Assembly (NCBI GenBank): GCA_015521565.1
Contig: WANX01000132.1
Coordinates: forward strand, 1-50,301
Direction of reading: 5' to 3'
DNA from: Candidatus Hydrothermarchaeota archaeon
Lineage (GTDB): Archaea > Hydrothermarchaeota > Hydrothermarchaeia > Hydrothermarchaeales > BMS3B
Length of the DNA: 50,301 nt
The translations under genes and the position numbers were made by a program. This document shows, in pieces, positions 17,434 to 25,999 of this stretch; the first letter of the stretch is position 1, and each line of letters starts with the position of its first letter. Below the pieces are notes generated by a model. That model saw only the letters and a program-made list of their open reading frames with translations. It was not told where the DNA came from and made no database searches.

Positions 17434-19452
17434 TCACCTCACTGGCAGGCGAAGGGTAAATGTTGTCCCTTCTCCTACTCTGCTCTCAACCTCTATTTTA
17501 CCCTTGTGGCGCTCAACTATGCCGAGACAAATGCTCAGTCCAAGCCCTGTACCCTCGCCCGGCCTCTTCGTGGTAAAGAAGGGATTGAAGATCCTGTTGA
17601 GATGCTCCCCGGGTATGCCAACGCCGGTATCGCTCACACGGGTGATTACTTCTCCGCTTCCCGCCTTAGTTTCCAGGATAAGTCTACCTCCGTCAGGCAT
17701 GGCCTGGGCAGCGTTGAGTATGAGATTCACAAACACCTGCTGAAGCTGAGCAGGGTCCCCATAGATAGGAGGCAGGTTATCCAGCCTTTTCTCAACTTTT
17801 ACCTTTTTAAGCTTCGTTCTGAGCATCTCCAGAGCGTCTTCAATTACCCTGTTCAGGTCCACCTCCCTGGGTTCAAACCCGCTCTGTCGTGAGAACAGGA
17901 GAAGGTTCCTTGTGATTCTCCGAATCCTCTCCACCTGCTTCACTATGCCTTCAGCTATCCCCCTGACCTCGCTGTCATCCGGGTTCTCCTCCAGAATCCG
18001 CTCTGCATCCAGCAGGATGCTTGTGGCAGGGTTGTTTATCTCGTGAGCCACACCGGAGGCAAGGGTGCCTATCGTGGCAAGGCGCTCCGCATGCAGCAGC
18101 TGCCTGGTGCGCTCCTCCACCTTCTTCTCAAGCTCGCGGGAGTATTCCAGAAGCTTCTCCTCAAGCATGGCCTTCTCAACCGCAATACCTGCCTGCGAGG
18201 CAAAGCTGGTGAGCCTCTCTATGTCACCCTCCCTCAGCGGTGTCCTGCTTCCTATTCCGATCACCCCCACAACCCTGTTTTTTGACAGGAGGGGGACTCC
18301 CAGACCATAACGCGCCGGCACCATCTTTGAGATGACCTTCGCGAGAGCCCTTATTTTCGTGTCCCTGGTGTGGAGCTTTATGAGCGCTTCTATGTCATCG
18401 GTTAGAAAAGGTTCTTTTTTTGCGACTATCCCGCTTATCGGGTTTTCAGGCGTGAGTTCCATCTCATAACCGTAGGCTTTACAACCGGTGAGTCTTTCAA
18501 GTTTTTCCACAAGCGCCGAATCCATGTAGTAGCTCCGGCAGATGAGCTTACTGCCCACCAGCAGGTGCACGGCGCAGGAATCATAGCCGAACACCTCCAC
18601 CACACCCCTGGTAATCTCATCCAGTATCTCCTGCATACTTGCACCGCTGTTCAGAAGGTTGTTGACCCTCTGAAGTAGCAGGAGCTCTCTGGTGCGCTCT
18701 TCAACCAGCCTCTCCAGGGAGCTGGAGTATCTCTTCAGCTCCGCCATGTTGGCTTTGAGCTCTGCGGCCATGCTGTTGAAGGCTTCCGCAAGGAGAGCAA
18801 ACTCATCTCTGCTTTTCGGTTTTATCCTGTAGTCAAGCTCTCCCCTTTCCAGAGCCCTTACTCCAGCTTCGAGCTCCTTCATGGGAGAGGTTATAAAGCT
18901 TCCCATCACGTACCCCACACCCACAGCCACGGGTACGAGGAGGAGCACCCAGAGAAATAGCCGCTGCACCGCCTCGGCCACCCTCGCTCTGATGAGCTCT
19001 TCTGTCAGACCCAGGTGAAGCTCCCCTGCCCTGCCTCCGAGCACAGGTATGGCGAAGTCGCGAATGTGCTCTCCTGTCTCGGTTTTTATTGTTGTGACCC
19101 CTCCTCCTATTCTCAGCAGCCCCCGCGGAAAGCCATCAGTGAAGGTGCTCGCAACAACCTCCCCATCACTGTTGAGCACATATAAATAGGCCACATCTTC
19201 CCTGCTGCTTTTAAACTCTCTCAGCATGCGATGCAGGGACACCACATCTTCGGTGAGCAGCGGCTCTGTAATTGCCGTGGCAAGGTTTTCACCCAGCAGA
19301 ATTCCGTCCTTTGCCTGCGCCTCAAGCAGTACCTCCTTCAACAGGGTCTGCATTATAACCGCCGAGAGCAGGCCGAGTACAAAAAGGGCGAGGATTATCG
19401 CAAGAACAAATTTTGCCCTGACCCCAAGCTTTGCGCTATCCGGCATTTCCAT
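17434..19452 (-). CDS. Sensor histidine kinase (extracytoplasmic sensor-HAMP-GAF-HisKA-HATPase)
   Basis: Two TM segments; HAMP-like segment; GAF-like region; GVAHEINNPATSILLDAERI; GTGLGLSICLGIVERHKG. Confidence 0.9.
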   Translation of the reverse strand: MEMPDSAKLGVRAKFVLAIILALFVLGLLSAVIMQTLLKEVLLEAQAKDGILLGENLATAITEPLLTEDVVSLHRMLREFKSSREDVAYLYVLNSDGEVVASTFTDGFPRGLLRIGGGVTTIKTETGEHIRDFAIPVLGGRAGELHLGLTEELIRARVAEAVQRLFLWVLLLVPVAVGVGYVMGSFITSPMKELEAGVRALERGELDYRIKPKSRDEFALLAEAFNSMAAELKANMAELKRYSSSLERLVEERTRELLLLQRVNNLLNSGASMQEILDEITRGVVEVFGYDSCAVHLLVGSKLICRSYYMDSALVEKLERLTGCKAYGYEMELTPENPISGIVAKKEPFLTDDIEALIKLHTRDTKIRALAKVISKMVPARYGLGVPLLSKNRVVGVIGIGSRTPLREGDIERLTSFASQAGIAVEKAMLEEKLLEYSRELEKKVEERTRQLLHAERLATIGTLASGVAHEINNPATSILLDAERILEENPDDSEVRGIAEGIVKQVERIRRITRNLLLFSRQSGFEPREVDLNRVIEDALEMLRTKLKKVKVEKRLDNLPPIYGDPAQLQQVFVNLILNAAQAMPDGGRLILETKAGSGEVITRVSDTGVGIPGEHLNRIFNPFFTTKRPGEGTGLGLSICLGIVERHKGKIEVESRVGEGTTFTLRLPVR

Positions 19453-20344
19453 CTACCACCTCCAGCATCTCTTCTATTGAAGCATAGGATATGTTTTCAG
19501 GTGAGATAAAGCGCTTTATGTGGAGCTTTTCAAGAATCCTTCTCCCTTCCTCATCCCGGTGCATGTTTAGAAGAATTTTCCTTATCTTTTCTGTCAGCTC
19601 TTTATCGCTGTAAGGACTTGCCACAACAGGTGGGATGCCGAAGGGGGGCGAGACGTTGATTATCCTCGTACGCGAGGTAAGCCAGGGCTCGGTTATGTTC
19701 TTGTAGTCCCATATTAAGCTGTCCACTGCAGCGCCGTCCACTATGCCAGAGGCCACAGCCTCGATGCTCTTGTCGTGGCTGTAGGTGTAGAAGTAGTGGG
19801 AGAAAAAGGTGTCCGGGGTCTCGTTCATCCTCGCGAGCAGGTACCTGGGATACAGCTCGCCGGAGTTTGAGAGGGGGTCCGAGAAGGCAAAGCTCCTTCC
19901 GCGGAGCTCTTCGAAGGCGTATATGTCGCTGTCCCTGTTCACTATTATGTAGGAGTAGTAAACAGGTCCCGCATCGTATACCACAGGTACGGCGAGTAGC
20001 TCAAGCCCGAACTGTCTCGCTCCGGAGATGTATGCACGGGAGCAAACAAAGGCTGCGTCCACCCTCCCAAGCCGGAGGAGTTCGTTCATCTCCGCATAGT
20101 TCTTGCGCTGCACCAGCTTTACCTTTTTCCCGAGCTTCTCCGAGAGGTAGCTGAAGAGGTCCTCATAGTAGGCTACAGTTTCCGCCGGAGATAGGATGTT
20201 GGAAACACCTACAATAACCGCATCCTCTTCCATATAATTCATTACCTGAACCCTGTCACTGAAGTTGACCTCAACCGCATTATCCCCAGCAATGCAGGCC
20301 GACAGGAGCATCAGAAGGCCTATGAAGAGCAGATTAAATCGCAT
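19436..20344 (-). CDS. PhnD-like periplasmic oxyanion-binding lipoprotein
   Basis: Lipobox LLSAC; ETVAYYEDLFSYLSEKLGKKVKLVQRKNYAEMNELLRLGRVDAAFVCSRAYI is PhnD/SBP-like. Overlaps the downstream kinase. Confidence 0.8.
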   Translation of the reverse strand: MRFNLLFIGLLMLLSACIAGDNAVEVNFSDRVQVMNYMEEDAVIVGVSNILSPAETVAYYEDLFSYLSEKLGKKVKLVQRKNYAEMNELLRLGRVDAAFVCSRAYISGARQFGLELLAVPVVYDAGPVYYSYIIVNRDSDIYAFEELRGRSFAFSDPLSNSGELYPRYLLARMNETPDTFFSHYFYTYSHDKSIEAVASGIVDGAAVDSLIWDYKNITEPWLTSRTRIINVSPPFGIPPVVASPYSDKELTEKIRKILLNMHRDEEGRRILEKLHIKRFISPENISYASIEEMLEVVDGNAG

Positions 20345-20430
20345 CTCAAAACAAACAAAAAGAGTGACCAGTAAAAATTTTTTAAATTTTTAAAATTGTT
20401 TTATACATCTCGCTGTTCTCCACTGTCGCC

Positions 20431-20607
20431 TCAACCGGCAGTATCTAACTCTGGATTTTTTTCTTTCCCATCCTCCTCTTCCCTCATGCCGCGCTTAAAC
20501 TCCACCCTGGCTCTGCCCAGGGAGCGTGCCAGCTCCGGCAGCCTGCTACCGCCGAAGAGCAGCAGGGCTATGGCGAGGATCACAAGAAGCTCATTCTGCC
20601 CCAGCAT
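20431..20607 (-). CDS. tatA: TatA family translocase component (second copy)
   Basis: Manual translation MLGQNELLVILAIALLLFGGSRLPELARSLGRARVEFKRGMREEEDGKEKNPELDTAG. Confidence 0.85.
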   Translation of the reverse strand: MLGQNELLVILAIALLLFGGSRLPELARSLGRARVEFKRGMREEEDGKEKNPELDTAG

Positions 20608-21154
20608 TGAGCCTCACCTCCTCTACCTTTTCGTAGTAGCCATCGCCTGCGCAGGGCCTGCACACGCCGTCGTGCATAAACCCCTGAGGCTGGAGCTCTC
20701 CGCAGGAGGGGCACCTCGCTATTGGCGTGCGTATTGGCTTCAGGTCCAGGGTCAGCCTTATCCTCTCCACCCTGAAGTAACCAGCGTCCATCTCCAGAAA
20801 GAGCCTGGCGAGAGAATCCCTCTCCTCATGGCTGAGCTTAGCCCTGCGGTACATGAAGGTGTTCAAAGCCTCGCTCTGCGCAGCGGCCTCGCTCTTAAGC
20901 GCCACGCGGTATCCCTCGCCCGAGGGATAGCGTGCTATTGCTAAGGCGAGCTTGCCCAGGTCGTAGATTATGAGATTGCCATTGCCAGGCGTTGTGCCGG
21001 CGACCGCCATGAGAGCATCTGGGAGGCAGACCCTGGTCTCAGCCACACCTGTCAAACCCTTTCCGGGCTTTGGGTTGCCCAGCTTTTGCATGGCAATGCT
21101 CGCCATGCGCACACCCAGCGCTATCCCCGGCGCCAGGTGGCCGTGAATCGCCAC
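20591..21154 (-). CDS. FmdE-family protein with C-terminal zinc ribbon (copy 1)
   Basis: HGHLAPGIALGVRMA...GNGNLIIYDLGKLAL; C-terminal CPSCGELQ...CRPCAGDGYY. True start uncertain and may lie slightly upstream. Confidence 0.8.
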   Translation of the reverse strand: MAIHGHLAPGIALGVRMASIAMQKLGNPKPGKGLTGVAETRVCLPDALMAVAGTTPGNGNLIIYDLGKLALAIARYPSGEGYRVALKSEAAAQSEALNTFMYRRAKLSHEERDSLARLFLEMDAGYFRVERIRLTLDLKPIRTPIARCPSCGELQPQGFMHDGVCRPCAGDGYYEKVEEVRLNAGAE

Positions 21155-21180
21155 CGCGCGCTCCAGCGCCTCCTCAAGCT

Positions 21181-21879
21181 TTACGCCTCTTCCTTCTCCG
21201 CTAATTCCAGAACCTCCTTCAGCTGCTCCGCATCCAGGCTGAGGTAGCCTCTCGTCAGCTTTGCCACGCCGCGGTAAAAGTCGCTCTCAGCCTCCTGGAG
21301 CACAACATCGCAGAACCTGGGGACCCAGGCCAAGATGTGCTCCTCCAGGAAGCTCTTCTGCACCTCGAGCAGGCGCAGCGCCTCTTTTCTGTCGCCCTTC
21401 CTCCAGCTCTCCGCCTCGCGGTAGCTCGCCAGCGCAAGGAATTTAAGCTCTGTGCCTATGTAGTCCGGCGGCCCGCCGTACTCCTCGTTCAGCGCAAACC
21501 CTGCCTTGAGGTACTTGCTCATCACCTTTTGCGTCGCCTCGCCCATCACCCTGTCCTCGCCCAGGTAAACCGACTCGTAGGGCGGCGGAGGGGAGTAGCC
21601 CTTCTTGATGCCCCTGAAGAGCCTCGTGAACTCAACCGCCAGCTCTTCGGTCAGCTTTTCCAGCTCCCTCTCCCTGTTCAGCTTAAGAAACTGCTCCAGG
21701 AGCTCCGCACCTTCCCTCAGCTCTCCCCCGGCAAGCTGCGCCAGCGCCCTGAGCTCCTTCTGAAAGCCCTCACTCAGCATCTTTGCCACAAACTCCTCTT
21801 TTGGCACGGAGTTGTAGAAGCTGCTCAGGAAGGCGTATATCGTACTCCTCCTCAGCGCTATCTCGGCGAACATGCTCAC
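21181..21879 (-). CDS. TorD/DmsD-like molybdoenzyme chaperone
   Basis: RSTIYAFLSSFYNSVPKEEFVAKML...FTRLFRGIKKGYSPPPPYESVYLGEDRVMGE...DYIGTELKFLALA is typical of the TorD family. Confidence 0.9.
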   Translation of the reverse strand: MSMFAEIALRRSTIYAFLSSFYNSVPKEEFVAKMLSEGFQKELRALAQLAGGELREGAELLEQFLKLNRERELEKLTEELAVEFTRLFRGIKKGYSPPPPYESVYLGEDRVMGEATQKVMSKYLKAGFALNEEYGGPPDYIGTELKFLALASYREAESWRKGDRKEALRLLEVQKSFLEEHILAWVPRFCDVVLQEAESDFYRGVAKLTRGYLSLDAEQLKEVLELAEKEEA

Positions 21880-21902
21880 ACCTTAAAAAATTAAAGGGGT
21901 GC

Positions 21903-22322
21903 TCAGGGATTCACCGCACCCTCTACTCCTGCGTTCATGTACAGCTCTCTCGCAGGTCCGTCCTGCTTGTGGCATCCGAGGCAAATAGCCCTGTCCACCA
22001 CGCCAGGAGCACCCCGCACAGGAAGCTTGTACTTCCGCTGGTACAGGAAGTCGTCCGCATAGCCGGAGATGTGGCAGTAGCTGCACTTAAGCCCGAGAAC
22101 CTCCGCATGGATGTTGTGCCACCTCTTGCCAAGCTCCATGCCGTACTCTTCGCCCACGTCTATCTCGCCGCTTCTTATCTTCTCCGCAGTCTCCCAGAGG
22201 TTCACGGGCACCTCCTTCTCAACTTCCCTGACCACCGTCTCCTGCTTCTGGGCGCAGGCTGCGAAGAGCAGCAGCATTGCGATCGCAAGGAGAGCCGCAA
22301 CTTTAAACCTCATCTTTATCAC
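21903..22322 (-). CDS. Diheme c-type cytochrome lipoprotein
   Basis: Lipobox LLLFAAC; CSYCH and CLGCH heme motifs. Confidence 0.85.
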   Translation of the reverse strand: MIKMRFKVAALLAIAMLLLFAACAQKQETVVREVEKEVPVNLWETAEKIRSGEIDVGEEYGMELGKRWHNIHAEVLGLKCSYCHISGYADDFLYQRKYKLPVRGAPGVVDRAICLGCHKQDGPARELYMNAGVEGAVNP

Positions 22323-22323
22323 C

Positions 22324-22983
22324 TCACACCAGGTAGTACACCTGCGGCCTCGTGCCGTACTCCTTCTTGAGCTGAATAGCTCGCCTGCTCGCTATGAGCC
22401 TTGAAACCTCGCTGCTGGGGTCGTCGAGGTCGCCGAAGTACCTCGCTCCTGCGGGGCACACGGGTACGCACGCAGGTGAGGTGTCGTAGTCACTACCCGG
22501 CTTCTTGCCCTCCTTCAACGCCTTCTCGATGCGGTGCCAGCACAGGGTGCACTTCTCGGCAACGCCCGGCTTCTTCCTGTGCAGGGGGTGCCTCGCCTCA
22601 GCTGGCAGAGCCTCGTAGGGCGTCTTCTCGCCGTTGGGGTAGAGGGTCTTCTCCTTGTCTATGAAGTGGATTACTCCGTAGGGACAGGCGGCGATGCAGT
22701 AGCGGTAGCCCCTGCACTTTTCATAGTCTATGAGCACCACGCCGTACTCGTTCTTGCTTATCGCCTTCGCGGGGCACGCCTTAACACAGGGCGGATTCTC
22801 GCAGTGCTGGCAGTTCATTGGCACAAAGATTCTGCGAACGCTGGGATACTTTCCCTGCTCGTACTCGAGCACAAAGTTCCAGTAGTTCCCCGGCTGGACC
22901 ATGTTCTCAACTTTGCACGCGGCGACGCAGCTCCTGCAGCCTATGCACTTCGCCAGGTCTATAACCAGGCCGTATCTCACCAT
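22324..22983 (-). CDS. PsrB/DmsB-like 4x[4Fe-4S] electron-transfer subunit
   Basis: CIGCRSCVAAC, CQHCENPPCVKACP, CRGYRYCIAACPYG, CTLCWHRIEKA. Confidence 0.9.
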   Translation of the reverse strand: MVRYGLVIDLAKCIGCRSCVAACKVENMVQPGNYWNFVLEYEQGKYPSVRRIFVPMNCQHCENPPCVKACPAKAISKNEYGVVLIDYEKCRGYRYCIAACPYGVIHFIDKEKTLYPNGEKTPYEALPAEARHPLHRKKPGVAEKCTLCWHRIEKALKEGKKPGSDYDTSPACVPVCPAGARYFGDLDDPSSEVSRLIASRRAIQLKKEYGTRPQVYYLV

Positions 22984-22996
22984 CTACACCACCTCC

Positions 22997-25702
22997 TCAC
23001 GCCCTGTACACCTTAACCTTGGTGTCCAGGAAGCTGTTGTGCCCTGAAATCATGTCAGGGTGCAGCTCCAGCACCAGGTTTATCGCTGTCCCCTTCCTGG
23101 CATACTCCGGAAAACTCCTTGCAAATCTCCCGTAGTGGTAGCTCACCGCGACGGTGTCCGGGCGAATACCCTCGCTGAGCTTTGCCCTGGCTTTGACCTT
23201 GCCTATCCTGCTCTCTATCCACACCTCGTCGCCGTCCTTGATTCCAAGCTCCTTCGCCTTGGCTGGATTTATGAGCACGTAGTTGTAGCTGGAGTCGTGG
23301 GCAACCTCGTTTAGCACCGGGTTTAGAGCATCTGGATTGGCCTGGTTCCTGTACATGCGCTTGTAGGTTATCAGGTACAGCGGGTACTCCTTGGCCTTCC
23401 TGTGGGGTGTTGGCAATGCATGCTCCTTCCTTGGGAAGGGCGAGAGCTTTATCTCAATGAGCTTCTCAAGCTCGTCGCCACTCGCCTCGTACCACTCTTC
23501 GAAGACCCTCCTGACCCTGCTCTCCCTGCTCATTATCTCCAGCACTTTTTCGCGAGTATGCACCAGCTGCTCCGCATAGAAGTGCATCTTGGGCCTGCCC
23601 TTGCCTCTGAACTTCTCCGCGTCTTTAAGATACCTGTGCTCCACGTCCACAGTCTTCGCAACCAGCCCGTGCTTAAGCGCGTAGTCGAAGGGCTTCTTAG
23701 TTTTCTTCTCCCAGAGTATCTTGACAGAGAGCCTGCTCAGCTCCTCCGCGTCCTTCTTGCCCGCAAGGCTGCCGCCGTTCTTTGCCTTGAGCTCCTGGTA
23801 CCTGCTCCTGAGCGGGTTGAACTCGCCCTTCTTGAACTTCCACTTCTTGTGCATTCCCTCAATGTACCTGTCGAGTATGCCCGCCTTGTCTGCGAGTATC
23901 ATCAGGATATCGAAGTCCTGGTGGGGCAGGTTGTAGGCGTTGACTATGGGCTGGCGTATTGCGCTGTGGCTCGTGCCCGGGGTCCAGCGGGTTGGGGAGA
24001 AGTGCCAGCACTCCAGGTAGCTCTTGTTCGGCAGCACAAGGTCGCTCATCTGTGTCTGCTCGCTCAGCACGATGTCTATTGCTATCTGCTTCACCTTCTT
24101 TGCGCCCTCTATCTGCTTCTCCACGTCCGAGGTGGAGAACAGCCTGTTGGTGGCATAAACTATCTGAAGCTTTGGCTTGTAGGGCAGGCCGTACTTCTCG
24201 GGCTCCAGGTAGGTGAGGTGGGGCTGCTGCGCCACATTGTGCGTCCCATGCGGGTAGAAGACGCTCTCTGAGAGGTCCACCTTACTGGGCGGGTACTCGC
24301 ACTTGCCGGGCTTCATGTTCTTGTAGTCCGGATTGGCCTTGTGCAGCATGAGCCCGCCCACGGCGTCGAAGTTTCCTACCAGCATCTGCACCATGAGCGC
24401 CGCTCGCCAGTTCTGGGTGCCGTACTCTCTGGCGCTCATCCCGCGGAAGGTGTGAATAGCTACAGGACGGTAGCGGAGCTTTTTGCCCTCAAGCTCTATT
24501 GTGGAGCCTATCCTGGCGTGCTCTCCGAACTCCTTTGCCACTCTCATTATCGTCTCCGCGGGTATGCCAGTAATCTCCTCAGCCTCGCTCAGGTCAACGT
24601 TCTGGAACAGGTAGTCCTTGAAGACCCTGAAGGAGGTGCGGTACTCCTTTCCATCGACGGTAACCCTGCCGTCCAGCAGTATCTCCTCCGCCTCGTCGTA
24701 GGGCACCGCCTTCTGGGCATTGCTGTCCCACACCAGGGGGTTGCCGTCCTCGTCCCTGAGGAACTTCCCATCCTCGCCCACAAGATACACCGCGTCGGTG
24801 TACTCCTTCAGGAACTCCTCGTCCACATAGCCTTGAGCTATGAGCTCCCTCGCCATCGCAAGCAGGAAGACCACATCTGAGCCCGGCTTTATGGGTATCC
24901 ACTCCGTAGCCTTGGCAGCGAGGTTGCTCAGCCTGGGCTCAACCACCACCAGCTTCATCCCGTCCTCGACGACGCGCTTCATGCAGACCCTGTCCAGCCA
25001 TCGCGCCCACTGCTCAGCCTCTGTGAAGTTCGCCCCCATGTTAAGGTAGTACTCCGTGTACTCCAGGTCAGGCAGGAAGCCGTGCCCGCCCCAGGTTAGC
25101 TCATCCGCCACGTGGCGCGCGGCCTCGCAGACAGTGGTTCTGTGAACGTTGTTGGGCGAGCCTATGGCCTCGTTTATAAAGGCCTTGAGGAACTTGTCCT
25201 GCACCAGGTACTTGCCGTGCCCCCACAGGAAGGTTATTGAACGCGGGTCGTAGTCCATCGCCTCTTTTATCATCCTTGCAGCCTCTTCGAAGGCCTCCTC
25301 CCAGCTTATCTCCTTCCACTTGGGGTCTGCGTCGGGACTCTTGTCAGGGTTGGTGCGCTTGAGCGGCGCCTTTATCCTGTAGGGGTTGTAAACGTCGAAG
25401 AGACCGCTCTGCCCCTTGGGACACAGGTGCCCCACGTTGTAGGGGCTTGCGGGATTGCCGTAGATGGCGCGTATAACGCCGTTTACCCTGCGCACCCTTA
25501 TTCCGCAGAAGTTTACGCACATTACGTCGGTGCTGGGTATGAGCACGTCTTCGCTTACTGCAGTGGCGACCTGCTTTACACTGCCCTGAGCCCTGCTCGC
25601 TTCGGCAGCTACGCTGCCCAGCGAAACCACCTGCGAGCCAAGAGCAGCCATTCCTGCTATAAGGCTCGACTTTTTTAAAAATTCCCTCCTCGAAAGATTC
25701 AT
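22997..25702 (-). CDS. Tat-exported DMSO reductase family molybdopterin oxidoreductase alpha subunit (Arr/Psr/Ttr-like, substrate unknown)
   Basis: LSRREFLKKSSLIAGMAALG Tat signal; DVMCVNFCGIRVRRVNGVIRAIYGNPASPYNVGHLCPKG; DPKWKEISWEEAFEEAARMI; C-terminal molydopterin-binding domain. Confidence 0.85.
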   Translation of the reverse strand: MNLSRREFLKKSSLIAGMAALGSQVVSLGSVAAEASRAQGSVKQVATAVSEDVLIPSTDVMCVNFCGIRVRRVNGVIRAIYGNPASPYNVGHLCPKGQSGLFDVYNPYRIKAPLKRTNPDKSPDADPKWKEISWEEAFEEAARMIKEAMDYDPRSITFLWGHGKYLVQDKFLKAFINEAIGSPNNVHRTTVCEAARHVADELTWGGHGFLPDLEYTEYYLNMGANFTEAEQWARWLDRVCMKRVVEDGMKLVVVEPRLSNLAAKATEWIPIKPGSDVVFLLAMARELIAQGYVDEEFLKEYTDAVYLVGEDGKFLRDEDGNPLVWDSNAQKAVPYDEAEEILLDGRVTVDGKEYRTSFRVFKDYLFQNVDLSEAEEITGIPAETIMRVAKEFGEHARIGSTIELEGKKLRYRPVAIHTFRGMSAREYGTQNWRAALMVQMLVGNFDAVGGLMLHKANPDYKNMKPGKCEYPPSKVDLSESVFYPHGTHNVAQQPHLTYLEPEKYGLPYKPKLQIVYATNRLFSTSDVEKQIEGAKKVKQIAIDIVLSEQTQMSDLVLPNKSYLECWHFSPTRWTPGTSHSAIRQPIVNAYNLPHQDFDILMILADKAGILDRYIEGMHKKWKFKKGEFNPLRSRYQELKAKNGGSLAGKKDAEELSRLSVKILWEKKTKKPFDYALKHGLVAKTVDVEHRYLKDAEKFRGKGRPKMHFYAEQLVHTREKVLEIMSRESRVRRVFEEWYEASGDELEKLIEIKLSPFPRKEHALPTPHRKAKEYPLYLITYKRMYRNQANPDALNPVLNEVAHDSSYNYVLINPAKAKELGIKDGDEVWIESRIGKVKARAKLSEGIRPDTVAVSYHYGRFARSFPEYARKGTAINLVLELHPDMISGHNSFLDTKVKVYRA

Positions 25703-25999
25703 TCCACCACACTCCTGCCTTCGACATTTTAAAATTTTTATTCAGTCAAATAAAAAGATTTTTAGAAGTATAATTATATAAAATAATTGTGTTTCGACAT
25801 TTGAAACATGATTAAAACTCTTTTATGTATATTATAACAGTTGCATCCTGATAAATGTTTGAAAATAGTGTAAAACATCCTTTAAAAAATTAGTCTGCCG
25901 CTTCACCACTTTATAAAAATTTTTTTATAAAAACCTTTTTATATTAAATCGTTTAAAAAAACTACTGATTTAAATATAAACGTTTACAGGTGGCACCGG
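25703..25999. promoter_or_regulatory. Divergent AT-rich promoter region between the molybdoenzyme operon and moeA
   Basis: About 300 bp intergenic between divergent genes, with several T/A-rich TATA-like boxes and the inverted repeat GTTTC-gacattt-GAAAC at 25791-25807. Confidence 0.55.

Noticed and set aside
22997-25702. Firm assignment as arsenate reductase arrA
   Set aside because: DPKW/KRTNP and the nearby ACR3/PhnD genes are suggestive, but Arr, Psr, Ttr and selenate reductases cannot be separated by eye. Left as substrate unknown.
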